A stretch of DNA of 64,000 nucleotides from Zerene cesonia (lineage: Eukaryota > Arthropoda > Insecta > Lepidoptera > Pieridae), in NCBI RefSeq assembly GCF_012273895.1, contig NC_052102.1, positions 5,416,917 to 5,480,916 of the forward strand, in the 5' to 3' direction. The notes under the pieces are model-generated. The model saw only the letters and a list, made by a program, of their open reading frames with translations, had not been told where the DNA came from and searched no databases. Position numbers and translations under genes: made by a program. This document shows positions 11,201 through 25,316 of this stretch, piece by piece. The number at the start of each line of letters is the position of its first letter. Position 1 is the stretch's first letter.

Positions 11201-14200
11201 GGGTAGGATCTGATACGAGCAGATAATTGTTTTCACATTGGAATTTAAGACCAGTGCCTTTCCTCGTTATAGTTTCAAACTTGATTGCAATGCGGTTAGA
11301 TATCTTATTCTACGTTTTACCGTGGATAATTGCGATAAGTTAAATAAGTAAATAGTTCTTAACAACTTAAAGAATCTGTTTAGAGGGAGTTGATATTTAT
11401 CTCCCAAATTCATGTCAAATCCGAATCCCTAAAATCCGATTCTCAATGTTGTTATACAACATATTATTAAAGCCTTTATGAATTTCTTTATATTGATCCT
11501 GAGTAAATTAAATTGTCTCCTTTGCTGTAAGTAATCGATTTATAGCCGATGAGTCACCCTTGACCCCGCAAGGAGCGAGGACAGATAATTCATTACTTTT
11601 TTAAATCGATTTCTGTGTAAGGATAAATATTAAAAGTAAGAGGCGGAAAAAGTTACATTTTTAATCATTTTTACTTTGAAATATATTCGTTACGCTACCT
11701 ACTTATTAGTTGCGGTGCAGTAATAGCTATTCGCTCATATAATTATCATTTATTATTTCAATATAAAACTAAGTTATTATTGTCATTGTACGTACATAAA
11801 TTTTATTTTCCTGTATAAGTCTCTAATTTCATGATATTGCAGATTTTCTACTAGTCAATGGTATGATGAAAACGGAAAAGTTTTGCGTCGATATCCTACA
11901 AACGAAGAAATTGATAAGTCGTTATTAACTTTATTTACCAAGGTGAGTAGGTCAGCTGTTCTGATAAGATAAGTCCTTACCCATAACATTATAATCTTGG
12001 TTTAGAAATTTGTTAGTTTTTTAGTACTAATCGTAAATGCAAATTTTAGTCATGCATAGGTACTGATACGATTTTAATTTAATTTTGTACAGGGGTGCCC
12101 AGAAATAAATTTGTCAATAATAAAAATCGAATGGACGGAGAGGTTCATGAATATATTTTCGGCATCAATCAGCTACACTACAAATTTATGTTAGCGAAGC
12201 CGCGGGCGGAAATCTAGTTGTATACACATGTACTGTACCAATATTACATCTAACATAATATGTTATGATGTTTGTCTACCTTAGAATTACTGATAATTCC
12301 ATATGAATTAATGGTTTAATTAGAGGTTAAAGCATTTATATCAGACGGGTCGAGAATTTATTTCCGTACATACAGGTACTAAACGGGATGTTAACTTTAA
12401 AACTTGTTTACCTTTGTTAAATCGTATTTACCTTCAATGATAAAAATTCAAGAAAGAAATATATCTTTATTTTGTCATATGCACTAACATGTACTTTTTT
12501 ATTAAGTATTTCGAAATTTAAAAATAGCGTATTGTTTTGTCTATAAAATAATCGAGCCTAATCTAAACTAAAATCAAGAAAGTCAGAGGGCTACGCTTGT
12601 TTAGAATAAATTTGATAGCACTAGTCATTTTGGTTCTAAAATGTTTCAGGGAAATATAGATGGCAGCTGGCACATAGGAAATAGAAGCTCTTTATTCAAC
12701 TTACTTTTAACGTCTTTTTCTCACCATGACAAAACGGCTTTACCACTCATGTACTCCCCTTCACCCACGCCATATTCTGAAAGTTACCTGCAGTTTACGG
12801 ATCGTCCTGAATTCGTGAGCCTTAAAACCTCGAACTATACTAAGCCTGAACCGCGATATGGGCACTCTGCCTGTGCCTTTGGAAACGGTTTCATTTTATA
12901 CGGAGGAAAGCTCTCTGATGGCAGCTTGTCTTCGGAATTATGGTATTATGATGTTATCGAAAATATCTGGACTTTGAGAGCTGTTAATTCTTCGTTCACA
13001 CCACCAGGCTTGACTCGTCATACTTTGACTACCGTTAAGGATGAATTATATCTGTTCGGCGGAAGTACTGTCGATGGTGAATTTTCCTCCAGGTAAGGAA
13101 ATTTTCCTATTGTTTTTTTTATCGGTCAAGCCTTAATGACTGTTGTTATTTACGTGGTTTTATTTCAGTTTATATAAAATTAAAATGGGAGAGCCGAGTA
13201 CGGAGTCATGGGAAAAAGTTCAAGTACGCGGTGGAAAAGAATTGGACGTGCGTGTGGTTGCCCATACTGCTGTGTACCATGAACCTTCCAATTCAATTTT
13301 GGTTTATGGCGGTGTTGTGGCCAGTGTTGCTAGGTAAGGATGGGAACAATATGTAACTTCATTGTTTACACTTCATTTTTTATTTTTTTATCTTTTAATT
13401 CTTCTTACAGATTTTCCAAGCTTTCGGACAGAATGTTTACTTTTGATTTAGACCATAAACATTGGAGCGAAATTCATTATCCACGTGCACATTTGCGCGA
13501 CACGTACGTGCCTCGTGAAAGAGCTTTCCATACAGCAACTATAATAGGTATTATCAATAACATTAAACTGTTTACATGTTAATGGTATTGTAAAATAAAT
13601 AATTCTTTACTTTTTCAAGGGAATTATTTGGTCGTATTTGGGGGATATTCACATCGTCACAACAGAGAGGAAATTTGCTATGATGGACAAATGTATCTTT
13701 ATCATCTTGGTTGCCACGCTTGGATACCTCTGGACGTTTTGGGTAAAACTCGAAAGTTTTATCCTAAGAAACAAGGCGTTTTCGCTCATGCAGCTGCATT
13801 GAAACCGCCCGCTACATTGCTCATCGTTGGTGGATATCATGGCAATGTAAACGGTCAGTCAATAAAAAAGTATTCTTTATTCAAAATTTCAATATTCATA
13901 ATCAAAGATTAACAAAGTCGTTCAACAAATATGAAATTACTACTGGCTATAAATGTTAACGGCTCTCAGTGCTGCTATTTGTACATTGTAATTTATCTGA
14001 TTACATATTATGGAATTATTCCATGGAAGTTTTTATGCTTAGTTTTACTGTGAGGTGCATAAATTTACATCATTACTGTTCGGTGACTGTTGATTTCAAT
14101 AACATTTATAATTTGCTTCTTGTAATCTAGGTAAATACACGTTTATGCATTAAATTAGTTACAAGTAATTTCTTTTATACTTTAGTAAAATTTAATACAT

Positions 14201-17200
14201 CGTTCATTTTATTAATAGAGCAGATAATGTATTGTGGAAGTTGTAAAGTATAGAGAAATTCTGTCATCGGAATCTTTGGTCTTTGTGGTTTTCTATAACT
14301 ATCCATAAATGTGGGTGTCTTTTTTCTTCAATATACATAAATTATTAATTTTTGTATTGTCTTTTAGGCGACCTCCTTGCTTATGTAGTACCCAGTTGGC
14401 ACGCAGGCATTACTAATAAGGACCCAGAGTCAGCTTGTCCTCGACATAAAACTCAACCGGAATGTCTCGCAGATCCAGAGTGCGGTTGGTGCTCAGCTGA
14501 TGATGTGAGTAGAATAAATTTTAAACTTATTTGTAATGCAAATGTTTTGTAAGAAAGAATAGGTACGTGAGCCTAAAAGCCATATAATCCGAAATAATTA
14601 TACATAAAATTATAATATGCGCATTTCAGATTTGCTATGGAAGGACCATTGGTTCTAACTGTACAACAAACTTGCAATCGATTCGTTGCGGTGGTATATG
14701 TCCAGCTCTCGGAGATTGTCAATCCTGCCTGATTCACGGGCCACCTTTGGATAAAAATAGTTCACGCTCTCCCCTCTTATCAGTCAGCACTAAACTAGGC
14801 TTATATCAATGCAGTTGGTGTGTGCAGAATGCACGTTGTCATCATAAAGATGGTAAGTTTGTACGAGTATATGTGTTTTATTAGATATAATTAACACTTT
14901 TACCAAATCTATAATACTATATATTTGTTGTAGATAATTATGGTGTTTGCGGTGAAGATACTCCTTCAGAAAACCCAGGTTGGTGGGGAACAACCGGTAC
15001 GGAAGTCACTACTCCTGAAGAATGCAAAATATTAGATAAGCGACCGGGCTTAACATTTTTAAGATATCAGCAACCGGCTGATTGGAATCATCCCGATGCC
15101 GTCGCAGTAGTAAACGCAACCACAGTGGATTGGGGAGCCGGGGGTGGCAGTAACAACATTATAGCTGGAGCAAGCGAGACTCGACTTAAAGGATGGTTAC
15201 ACATACCTCTATATTGGAATGGAACAGGTGAAACACTCCAAGTATGTGCGGGCCATGCGAACTTGACGGTCACTCTCGGTGACAAACTGGATCCTGTTGC
15301 GAATATTACTGGATATCCATCAATATGCGCTCCCGTCGATTGGCCTATATTAAGCCCTGGTCGTCTTTCAGTTGATATGCACGCTAACGATTCCCTTCAT
15401 ACAGGTCTTTATCCGTCGCATTATCATGCCAAAATGGAATTACTTCACAATAAGTCACAAGAGAGCGCTAAGGTAAATTATATTCTGAGTGACGATTTTG
15501 TAAATATGTAATAACATCTTATTGAAATTGTAATAATTTCCTTTCTTTTAGGTTTTCACGTTTGAATTTTTGGAACCATTCTCTGATGGGAAATGTTCAA
15601 ACTACGATAACTGCTTGTTATGTCTCTCCGATGCTGCGTGCGGTTGGTGTGAGCTGACAAATCGATGCGAACCAAGAAACATAGATGAACAGGTCACTTG
15701 TACTTCCGATAATGAGTGGCGATACCTGACATTGCAGCCAGCGGCGTGTCCAAATTGCTCTAACTATATAAGTTGCGAACGGTGCGTGTCGGGAAACTAT
15801 TGCGAGTGGTGGGCGGACGAAGCGCGGTGTGCGAGGCGGGGACGGGCCAGCGGGGCCATCGTGGACGCGTCCGAGTGCCCCGCGCCGTGCCGCATGCGGC
15901 TGGACTGCGAGCACTGTCTGGACGAGCGAGGGCGGTGCGTCTGGTGCGAGGCCACTCGCCAGTGCTTCAGCTTCAGCGTGTACACCAGTGAATACCAGTT
16001 TGGCCTATGCCGCGAGTGGCTCGATCGTGCGTCATCTCCGACCGACGATGTCAATAAGAAAACTAGCCAGTGTAAATCATGCCAAGCGCACGTACAATGC
16101 GCCACGTGTTTGAGGAGCATGGGGTGTGGCTGGTGTCACTCTTACGAAAATCCGATAAATGGCGTTTGTACGGAAGGTGACTTCACTCGCTCTCATATAG
16201 ATTGTGCGTCGCTGCTGAATGTTACTTCTAGAGATGCGGGATGGGCCTATGCGCAATGTCCCGACGTTGATGAGTGTGGGCTTGGGCTTCATGATTGTCA
16301 TGAGCATGCGGTGTGTAACAATACGCATGGCTCGTATACTTGCAAATGTAAGCAGGGTTATATAGGGGATGGACGTAAAAGTTGTATGCGAACATGTTAT
16401 AACAACTGTATTCACGGATATTGTCTTGGAGCACCACAGTACAAATGCAAATGTGATTTGGGATGGACAGGTGCAGACTGCTCGATTAATTGTGGATGCC
16501 ATAATCATTCCTTTTGTAAGACAGGAGTTGGGCGATGTGATGAGTGCCAAGATTGGACAGAGGGTGAGTTTTGTGAATCTTGTAAGCCCGGTAGCCATGG
16601 TAACGCGACGACGGGACAGGGATGTCGCCGATGCGACTGCAATGACCACGGAGACGAGTCACGTGGTATTTGCGATGTCACAACTGGTGAATGTATTTGT
16701 AAAGATAACACCGAAGGACAAAATTGTGAACGTTGTAAACCAAAGTTTTATGGTGACCCTAGACATGGAGGCAGGTGTTACTATCAATGTGAACCAAGGG
16801 GTATGCTAAAAGCCAACGAAACCGAGGGCATTGGATCGCATAAAACAGATCCGGACATTACAAGCATAGGCCCAACGAAAGAGTGTTTGTGGATTATATC
16901 AGCGGAGGAAATAAAAGATGCAATTATTCAATTTACCGTAAATTCTTCTACTTTAAATGTGCCATGTGATCAGAATGCTGTATACGTTTATGATGGACTA
17001 GGTGGCGTACCTGATCTAAGTAATAATCAACAAAGCCAATTATTGGGAGTTTTTTGTAATGGGGCATCGTCTGGAGTTGTAGAAGCACGTAGTGGAAACT
17101 TGACTGTTCATTACAAACAGAGTCAGCCCGACCAAGGATTCGAAGGTGTATATAAAGTGTTAGCATGCGATGGCCACTGTGTGTGGCCTCGTGTCTGTAA

Positions 17201-20200
17201 CAAGAGGCACTGCATGTGTAGAGAAGGTTTTGGCGGCTTTGATTGTAATATAGAAATATGCCGAAATAACTGCAGTAGACATCTAAATGGTGGAGTGTGT
17301 GATATGAACTACGGGCGTTGCCTATGTAATGAAGGTTATGGAGGGGACGATTGTTCGTTAAAACTTGACAAGAGTCAGTTAGTATTTACTGAACTTTTTG
17401 ATTCCGATTTTTTATCAGATGGACTAGATCACCTGAGAAAAACTTTACCTCGTTTTGGTCATAGTTTAGTAGCTGATAGACGTGGGTTGTGGATGTTTGG
17501 AGGATATTCTTTGTCACATGGACCATTGAATGATATTCGATTTTATGATACCAAAAACAACACTTGGATGCAAGTAACCGTCGAAGCTACCCCAGATGCA
17601 AAAATGCCTGAAGGGAGATACTTTCATGCTGCAGAAATATATCACTCTAAACAAAATATTTACATATATGGTGGACTGAGTTTACAAGAAAAAACTGGGC
17701 AAAATAAAACATTACGTGACTTTTGGCAATTTAGTTTAAAAGATCAAAGATGGAGTAATATTAAGAATAAAGAAGATCAGCCGCCACCACTAGCAGGTCA
17801 TACTTTAACTTTACAAAAATATCAGGATTATGAAAGTTTAGTGCTTGTGGGTGGGTTTTCATTGGAGGAAGGTTTTATGTCTGATATGTGGGAATTCGAT
17901 TTAGATAATAAAAAGTGGATTAAAATAAACTGCGAGGGTGCTATGCCGGAAGGTATAATCGGTCATAGTACTGTTTATCATGCACCTTCCCAAAGCCTCT
18001 ATATATTTGGGGGAATTTTATATAGTTACAATGGGACAATGATTTCTAATAAATTATTTTCATTCCATTATCCTTCCAAGAAATGGAGCGAATTACCAAC
18101 ATTTCCAGGTCTAAACGTATTTGAAAATTTACCTCGACCTACTTTTTTACATTCCGCTGTTACGACCAATGATTACATGATTGTATTTGGAGGACGAACC
18201 ATACCGGATAAAAGATCCAATTCACTTATTGCATATGTTTATGGTTGTAACCAATGGGTTAAACTTTCGAAAGGTTTGTATATAAATAACGTTTACGCAT
18301 ACTATTTTTCTTTTTGTTAATTCCTTTGATCTTTCACTTTCTCTGCTAACACATCTTACTATTTTAGGTCCATCAGTATTAGATCATCCACCCCCACGCA
18401 CTATAGCTCATGCGATGGCCATAGATTTGGAATCTGAAAACGATTGGAACGTATACATAGTGGGTGGTTGGACGGGCAGCGCAAATTGCCAAGTTACAAG
18501 GATAACTTTACCTGACGATTTGTGTTCGTTGTGGAGCTCGAGCAAAATCGAGTGTCGAAGCCATATGGGTTGCAGCTTCTGCAGTACTGGAGAGTATACC
18601 AAGTGCTATTCCGTGGATAAGCCTGGATGTGAGGGTAGCGATAGAGTGTCGACTAATGCCGGTGCAGCATGTGACTACGATTTAGTAGCGAGAAGACCGT
18701 GTGAAAACTTTACGACTTGCACCTCATGTCTTGCTGCTTGGCCAATGTATCCTGAGGAAAAACCGGCTTGTAGATGGTGTGAAACTTGCGCTGCCGGAGT
18801 TGGTATGTATTTGGAGCAAAAGTTATTGTTTCTTATTAATTTACCTTTTGATTCTCACTGAATGTAACAAACTTTCAGGGGAATGTGTACCTACTGATGA
18901 ATCATGTACAAGTATGAAGTGCAACGCTGGAACAACATACATAAGTGACGTTGATCAATGTCCTGAATTAAGATGCGTAGCGTCAGATTGCGAAAAATGT
19001 GTTTCTAATCAATGTTCTTGGACGAGGCTTGCTAATAGAGATGGTATGGCTTTTATTTTTCCGATGTTGATGTCTTAAATATGTAGAAATATTTAATTCA
19101 TGTGTCTTATATTATATTTTAAGGTCAATTAACGAGGATTACGTCGGATTCGACAGAACTTTATAACTGGACTTGCATACTAACCGAAGAGCAAGGTCGC
19201 ACAAGTATTCGCTCCTTATCAACAAAATTAGGTCATTCATATTTTGGTTCCAACAAAGATGAGTGTCCCAGCCGATGTCATCTGTATGACGATTGCCAAT
19301 CATGTCTAAGCTCCGATGGCGCTGAGGGAGGATTTTCTGAATGTCACTGGGCTAGCTATCTAGGCACGTGTATTTCGCCGGCCTACCAACCTTTGTACTG
19401 TGCGGGTGGTGTTTGTGGATTAGTTTTAACTAAGGCTGATAAAAACAAATGTCCAGCACCGTGTGGCACTTTCGATCAATGTTCAGAATGTTTGCATCAC
19501 TCTCACTGTGGTTGGTGTGCTATTGAGGGAGCAAACGGCGAAGGAGTTTGTACTGAAGGGTCTATAGATTCTCCCTTGGATTATTCAACGCGTACTACGT
19601 GTGCTGCTGTCTATTCGAATGTGCGCGAAACAAATGGAACAAATGACACATTTTCATGGCATTATACTCGATGTCCACCGGAAAATGAGTGTGAAAATAA
19701 TCACCATCAATGTAAAGCAGATTCCGAGGTGAGGATGTCCTTTAATTTACCTTTAACATTTAATAAATGATACGGCTTATTATAGCTTTTTTTGTACGAC
19801 AATTAAAAAGTGTGAGCAGCTAAGGGGTGAGAGGCGTTGCTGGACTTTGAATATTATTATCTTAATAATAATTGAATGGATTATTACCAGGTGTGTCGTG
19901 ACTTACCAACCGGCTACGAGTGTCTGTGCGGTGAAGGCCATAAGCGCGTGGGCGGCGCATGCGCGGCGGTGTGCTCGCAGGGCTGCGTGCGCGGCGCTTG
20001 CGTGCAGCCCAACGTTTGTCGATGCGACTTTGGCTACGTTGGCGCCAACTGCACCATACAGTGCCAGTGTAATGGACATTCGCATTGTGAGGGACCGGAT
20101 AAGCTTGATAAGTGTATCGAGTGTCACAATAATACGATTGTAAGTGTGTTTTGTTTCACTATTTCATATCATGCCGTTATTTTATAGCGTGTTAGCCGAC

Positions 20201-22951
20201 GCCATTACAATATTTTTATTTGTTTAAATCAAAATTTTATAATCCTAAAAATAAAATAATAATTATTTTTTCCAAGAATATTTATAGATGTTTTAAAACA
20301 TTTAGGGTAGCCAATGCGAGAAGTGCAAGCCGAATTTCGTTGGCGATCCAACTGACAACGGTCAATGTATCCCATGTTCTGTGTACTGCCACGGGCACAC
20401 TTCCACGTGCACGAACGATGACGTATCGCTGACGTCACGTGACGTGAGCGGGTCCGATCTGGAAGACTACTATAGAGATGGGGGCTCTACAACTAAGGCC
20501 CGGTGCGTAAGATGCGCTAACAACACAGACGGGCCGCGCTGTGAACGGTGTATCGAAGGATACTTTAGAGGTTCTGAAGACTTCAGAGATGATTGCCGAC
20601 CGTAAGTACACTATTTTAACTCAGTTAATGACATGACCTTGAACATATAACAAATCATTTATTTTAACAGATTTTGTCGATTTATCCAGATCAGTGACAT
20701 GTGTTTTTTTTAACAGATGCGAATGTCACGGCCACGGTGATACGTGCGACCCGGTAACGGGAGAGAAATGTAATTGTGGCAACAACACAGAGAGTGACGT
20801 CTCGTGTCAGACCACTTCCTCTAGCAAGAACTCTGCTCAGGAATGCTGGCGTTACCAGTGTGTCAAGTGCAAGGACCTTTACATGGGTGATCCCAGGAAT
20901 GGCCACCAGTGCTACAAGACAATCAATATTGAGAACAAGATCTGCTTTGATGGCAAGTCAATTGGTTAGTCTGAAAGATTTTTTACCTATTGATACTATA
21001 AAAAATAAACACTATTTAATTAAATTTAAGTTGCTGTTAAGTTTCATATCGAAATATTTTATTTTCAGATGAATGTAAAATCAAACCACGCCCTCTATAC
21101 CCGGGACAAACAGTTTTCGTTGCAGTTAATCCTCGATACATGAACGTAGATATACGTGTTATTGTGGATGTAACTCAAGGGGCCGTTGATTTGTACATGA
21201 GTCCCAATGATAGCTCCTTTGTAGTTTCCGTGAACTCATCGACTGGCGCCCACGCCGTTGAATTGGACTCCAGCTACTACAAACATGATTTATTCCGCAA
21301 GATGCCGTCTTTCGATGACCACATCCCTAAAAAGTCTAAAGTAACATGGTACTACGATAAGATAGAGTATGCCCTCGCAGATTATACCGCTAAAGATTTA
21401 GCGACGTACGTGACAGTGGATAAGAGAAATGTATTATTGCGTGTCAGGAATCTACGCAATCGCTTAGTATTGACTTTGCCCCAGAACATCCACGACTTGA
21501 CCCATACTAAATTCTACATCATAGTCCGAGCGAGGAACACTGAAGAGGGCGCAGCGAGCTTTGGGATCGTATTCTTTAGACAAGATCAATTGCACATCGA
21601 TTTGTTCGTGTTCTTCTCAGTTTTCTTCTCGTGTTTCTTTTTGTTTCTGGCGGCGTGCGTAGTGGCGTGGAAAGCGAAGCAAGCCGCGGACGTTCGGAGA
21701 GCGAGACGGCGACACGTAGTCGAGGTTTGTGCAATTTGTACTGATAATATTCAAATTGTTTATTTGGAACGAAAATCAGTTTAAAGTAAAAAAAAAAAAC
21801 CTGTAAATAGAGTAAATAAATAGCTTCATCACTATTGTTTTTTTGTTGTATTAATGATCAAGTTATATATTATTTTAATAATTGAGAAATAGATATGAAT
21901 TGTGATAAGTTTTATGCTAATTATGTGCTACACGTTTATATTTATATTACGTGTATAAACGCTTTTTACGGTATTTAGTGAATGAATATTTTGAAGTGAT
22001 TTATTTAATGCTTCAAACAAACATCTGGAAAACTCAACATTTGTAAACTCAACGTTTCAAAAACATCCGTGTATAATAAGCGCAACATTATAATTATGCG
22101 CTCATTTCAAATAGTCTCATGTCACTCGCGTCTAGGCCCACTCGAGAGCTCTCTTTATAAAAACAACTTTAAGTAATACGAATAAGGTTGAATTTCACAA
22201 ACTGAATGCTTAAAGCATAACTAATACTCTCGAGCGTTATTATATATGACACTGGATCTTGGGTTCTTTATATATGAACGGAAGGAGTATAAACAATATC
22301 GCAACCAGATGCTGCACATGGCGAAGCGTCCGTTCGCGGGCGTGGTGGTGCTGGTGGCGGGCGGCGGGCGGCGCCGCGCCGACGTGCAGCCCGTCGCCAT
22401 CGAGCCCACCGCCGACGGCCGCGCCGCCGTCACCTCCGTGCTCGTCAGGTAAATCGTCTAATTCATATTAAGTGTCACTATTAGCGTAGTGAATAGCGAC
22501 TTTGAGCGACGCACGCTGACAAGTTTTCAACGGATAACCGAGTGATAAATCAGTGGTAAGTAATCATCTTAACCTTTTTGGTTTGTGATCCAAAATATGT
22601 CTATAGGTTCGTATTACGGTTAGTTTAGGAGGAGTTTGTACATTTTTTTAAATATGGAAAATGGTATTCTAGCTTCTTTTTAATTATGAATGACATGTTT
22701 CACTGTCGTAATAAGTAGCCTATATCACTCTCTAGCCTTCTATATCAAAAATCGAACCACAAAAATCGCTCCCTACAAAGTGAAAAAAAGGCACAAAAAC
22801 AAACATACGAACTATTTGTAAAAAACAAGGCAAATCCCGTAGGTTGCCAGGCGGGTCCCGCGCGCCGGTGCGCATGGCGCTCGCGTCCGCGCTGGTGCTG
22901 GTGACGCGCGCGCCCGCGCTGCGCCCGCGCCCGCGCCGACCGCTCTCTTAA
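8211..22951 (+). CDS. Megf8: Megf8, giant single-pass multi-EGF/Kelch/PSI/CUB membrane protein, complete
   Basis: I assembled 22 exons: 8211-8381, 8451-8642, 8715-8941, 9932-10123, 11843-11942, 12650-13092, 13169-13333, 13411-13547, 13620-13853, 14368-14504, 14630-14852, 14934-15472, 15552-18273, 18368-18802, 18879-19043, 19124-19728, 19891-20139, 20306-20601, 20717-20964, 21069-21724, 22285-22448, 22843-22951. They join in phase to 2802 aa; human MEGF8 is about 2845. Order: signal peptide (~1-30), CUB (~32-140), two EGFs (~146-205), Kelch propeller (~215-625), PSI repeats (~640-1155), calcium-binding EGF (from ~1157, DVDEC), laminin-type EGFs, second CUB (~1365-1457), two EGFs, second Kelch propeller (~1550-1870), PSI repeats, EGF, laminin EGFs, one membrane helix (~2670-2694) and a ~108-residue tail with the family motif MAKRPFA. 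In vertebrates MEGF8 acts in left-right patterning and with an E3 ligase to lower Smoothened. The first residues of exon 21 (acceptor at 22284) are the least certain splice. Confidence 0.95.
8942..9931 (+). other. Megf8 intron 3
   Basis: 990 bp of AT-rich intron between the second EGF and the first Kelch exon. A short minus-strand frame at 9554-9781 has no similarity or splice logic. No repeat is recognised. Confidence 0.7.
10124..11842 (+). other. Megf8 intron 4
   Basis: 1.7 kb intron interrupting the first Kelch propeller. It holds the SINE-like element at about 10350-10660. The remainder is AT-rich with no gene signal. Confidence 0.7.
10350..10660 (+). repeat. SINE-like dispersed repeat, copy 2
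   Basis: It begins at 'tatggagttggtgggtcgcc' and continues 'tgatggtaagagctaccatc' then 'gcccgtgaacatttggacag', matching 28485-28560 (copy 3) and more weakly 311-550. The sequence is a familiar interspersed element of Lepidoptera and sits wholly inside a Megf8 intron. Confidence 0.65.
11943..12649 (+). other. Megf8 intron 5 with repeat fragment
   Basis: AT-rich intron. The stretch 12090-12220 ends 'cgaagccgcgggcggaaatc', a truncated non-LTR/SINE-type tail in forward orientation. No other feature is seen. Confidence 0.6.
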
Positions 22952-25260
22952 CCACAAGCGCTACCGATATCACATTGTTACCAAAACTGTCGCCATATCT
23001 ATCGATAAACAATACGCTGACAAATTATTGTAGCAAAATTTTCATTTCAGTGTAGGTATTATTATTGTGAAAATGTTTAGTTTTAGAAGAACGTGTGCTT
23101 TAAATTTAAAGCAGCGTTGATAATTATTTACATTCTATTTTTTGTATATTTGGAGCAATGAAAAATTTTTGATTTTTATTAGCGAATTATTTGAGATGAT
23201 CTTTTATATATATAGGACTGGAATTAAAGCTGCTCATTATATTATTACATTATGATAATATTTAAGTGTAGCGTAATTATAGAAGTGGTATTGTTTAAAA
23301 CGTGTTGATGTCATTTGTTTTACAAAATATATAATTATTATTATTGATGATGATGGCGTCGTATATAATATTGGAAATTCGAGGGAAATGTAAAAAACAA
23401 TATTATGTTAAAGTACCATAACAAATCCAATACATAGAGCCAAAGGAATCAAACTGAGCGTGACTTTACGCGGGTTGTGAATAGCCAATAGTAGCGAATA
23501 CTGTTGTGTTGTTTATTTCGAAATTTTATTATGCCATGTTGGATAACATAAATATTATGTTATGGCTTGTTATTGCTACACATATATATATTAGTCTTAA
23601 TCTGCATGTCTTACTGTATACTTCTACTTTTTATTGTAGGTATTTAATTTTGTAGTATTTTATATTTCTTTTTAAGTTTGAGAATCTCTTATACTTTTTA
23701 TTTCCCCACTGCAGCTTTGTAAAACTTAATACAACTAGAATAATCTTATGTTTATAAGGAAACCTTGGTTGCTACAAAATTCATGTTTATTAACCAGAAA
23801 TATACTATTCCATGTAAGATCCATAAAACTTATCAGAATATAAGTTTGTCTATATATAAGAATTCGAAGTCTTCTGGATATATAAATAGATAGATAATAG
23901 TAAGGTATCGACATTATATATTGTCCATTGATGCACAATTCAATAAAATAATTAACATATGAGTTAAGTGTGAAAATGTGATTAATATGAATGCATGTAA
24001 ATTACAAATTAATTTCACACAATAGTCTTTCAGAGAAGAAATTCAGATGTTTTATAAAAGAAAATCAGATTGAACATGGTATGTTTTATCTATATACATG
24101 ATTGTTGTACTATTGATTTTATTAAATCGCTAATAGCAGCTAAACATACAACTAAATCACTTTGTAATTGCTCATAAGTAATTGGCAGTATTGTGTAAAT
24201 GAATTAATGATGTAGTATATTTTAAGTAGATTAATAATAATCAAATATTTAAGTGGAAATAACTACTAGACGTTATGTAAGAGAGTACTGATATTATATG
24301 TATTAAGTTGTTTGTGATCAGAAATATATGAATACCTAAGAAGGGTATTGTTCTATCGAGTCCATGAAACATTCCAATTGTATATCTTTGTATATAATAA
24401 AAATTTACATTAAATGTATAATTATCCAAATGTAATAACATTGGCAGGCAATCGAAGCTTTAAGTATATTAAACTAAGAAATCTATTTGCTCATTATTTT
24501 ATTTTAAATTGAAATTGAGTTTTTTACTGCATTTATTTATTCTCCAATTAAAACTCTTTTTATTCATTTTTTTCCTTCTTTATTGACTGCAATTAAGTTC
24601 TGATTTATACAAAACATTTTTATTTGCATAATAGGGTTGGGATTTTTTATGTTTTAAATGAATTATATCATAAAAGCGGGTGAAACTTAGGTGTAATTTT
24701 ATCTGTACAGCTTATAGTTTTCGTAAAGGAAAAGTTACAGAAGTACAATAACATAATCCACACATTTCAACTGTCTCTGTGAAAACATTTTATTTTTCTT
24801 TGTATTGCTATGCATGTATTGTAATAATTTATTAGATCTGAAACTGCTTGTCTGTTAATGTCCAATATATTATATTAGATATGAATGTTGTTGTGTAAAA
24901 ATCTACTCAAATATAATACTTGCTCAAAAAATCTTTTGCAATATGTGTTTTAGTAGTTTTCATTTGTGGTGTCAAAAATTAATTGGCTGTTTTCAGTTAT
25001 TAATCTAGAATGTAATTGATCCGTTTCCAAGGTGTAAAGACATTTTCCATAGTTCATTGTACATTCTTGCAATCAGAATTAGGTAAAGGCACAATGATGC
25101 ACTAATGTTTAATACAATGTGCATTTGTTAACGTTTCGTTCTGTGAAGCCATGACAGTGAATACAGTCATGATGTTCAGGTTAATGATCTATTAGCAGTA
25201 TTATCTAAGCAATATGTATTTTTTGGTTAAAATGTTTATAAATAAAATATACTGTTGGTT
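22952..25260 (+). other. Probable Megf8 3' UTR
   Basis: AT-rich DNA without a coding frame between the Megf8 stop and the ENY2 3' end. AATAAA hexamers occur at about 23942, 24388 and 25241; the last lies just before the convergent ENY2 gene. Alternative polyadenylation is possible; transcript ends would decide. Confidence 0.55.
25241..25246 (+). terminator. Poly(A) signal, distal Megf8
   Basis: AATAAA hexamer on the plus strand, followed within 30 bases by T/GT-rich sequence. It is the last plus-strand signal before the convergent gene. Confidence 0.5.
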
Positions 25261-25274
25261 GGTATATAAGTTGT

Positions 25275-25280
25275 TTTATT
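25275..25280 (-). terminator. Poly(A) signal, ENY2
   Basis: TTTATT on the plus strand reads AATAAA on the minus strand, 37 bases past the ENY2 stop codon. It lies only about 30 bases from the Megf8 signal on the other strand, so the two transcripts probably meet or overlap at their 3' ends. Confidence 0.6.
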
Positions 25281-25316
25281 GATATATAATTAAACAAAAG
25301 TACAAGCTCATTGACA

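Noticed and set aside
15618..16711. Several Cys/Arg/Ser-rich frames on both strands within Megf8
   Set aside because: They are shadows of the Megf8 exon 13 frame; the true frame has EGF/PSI cysteine spacing throughout.
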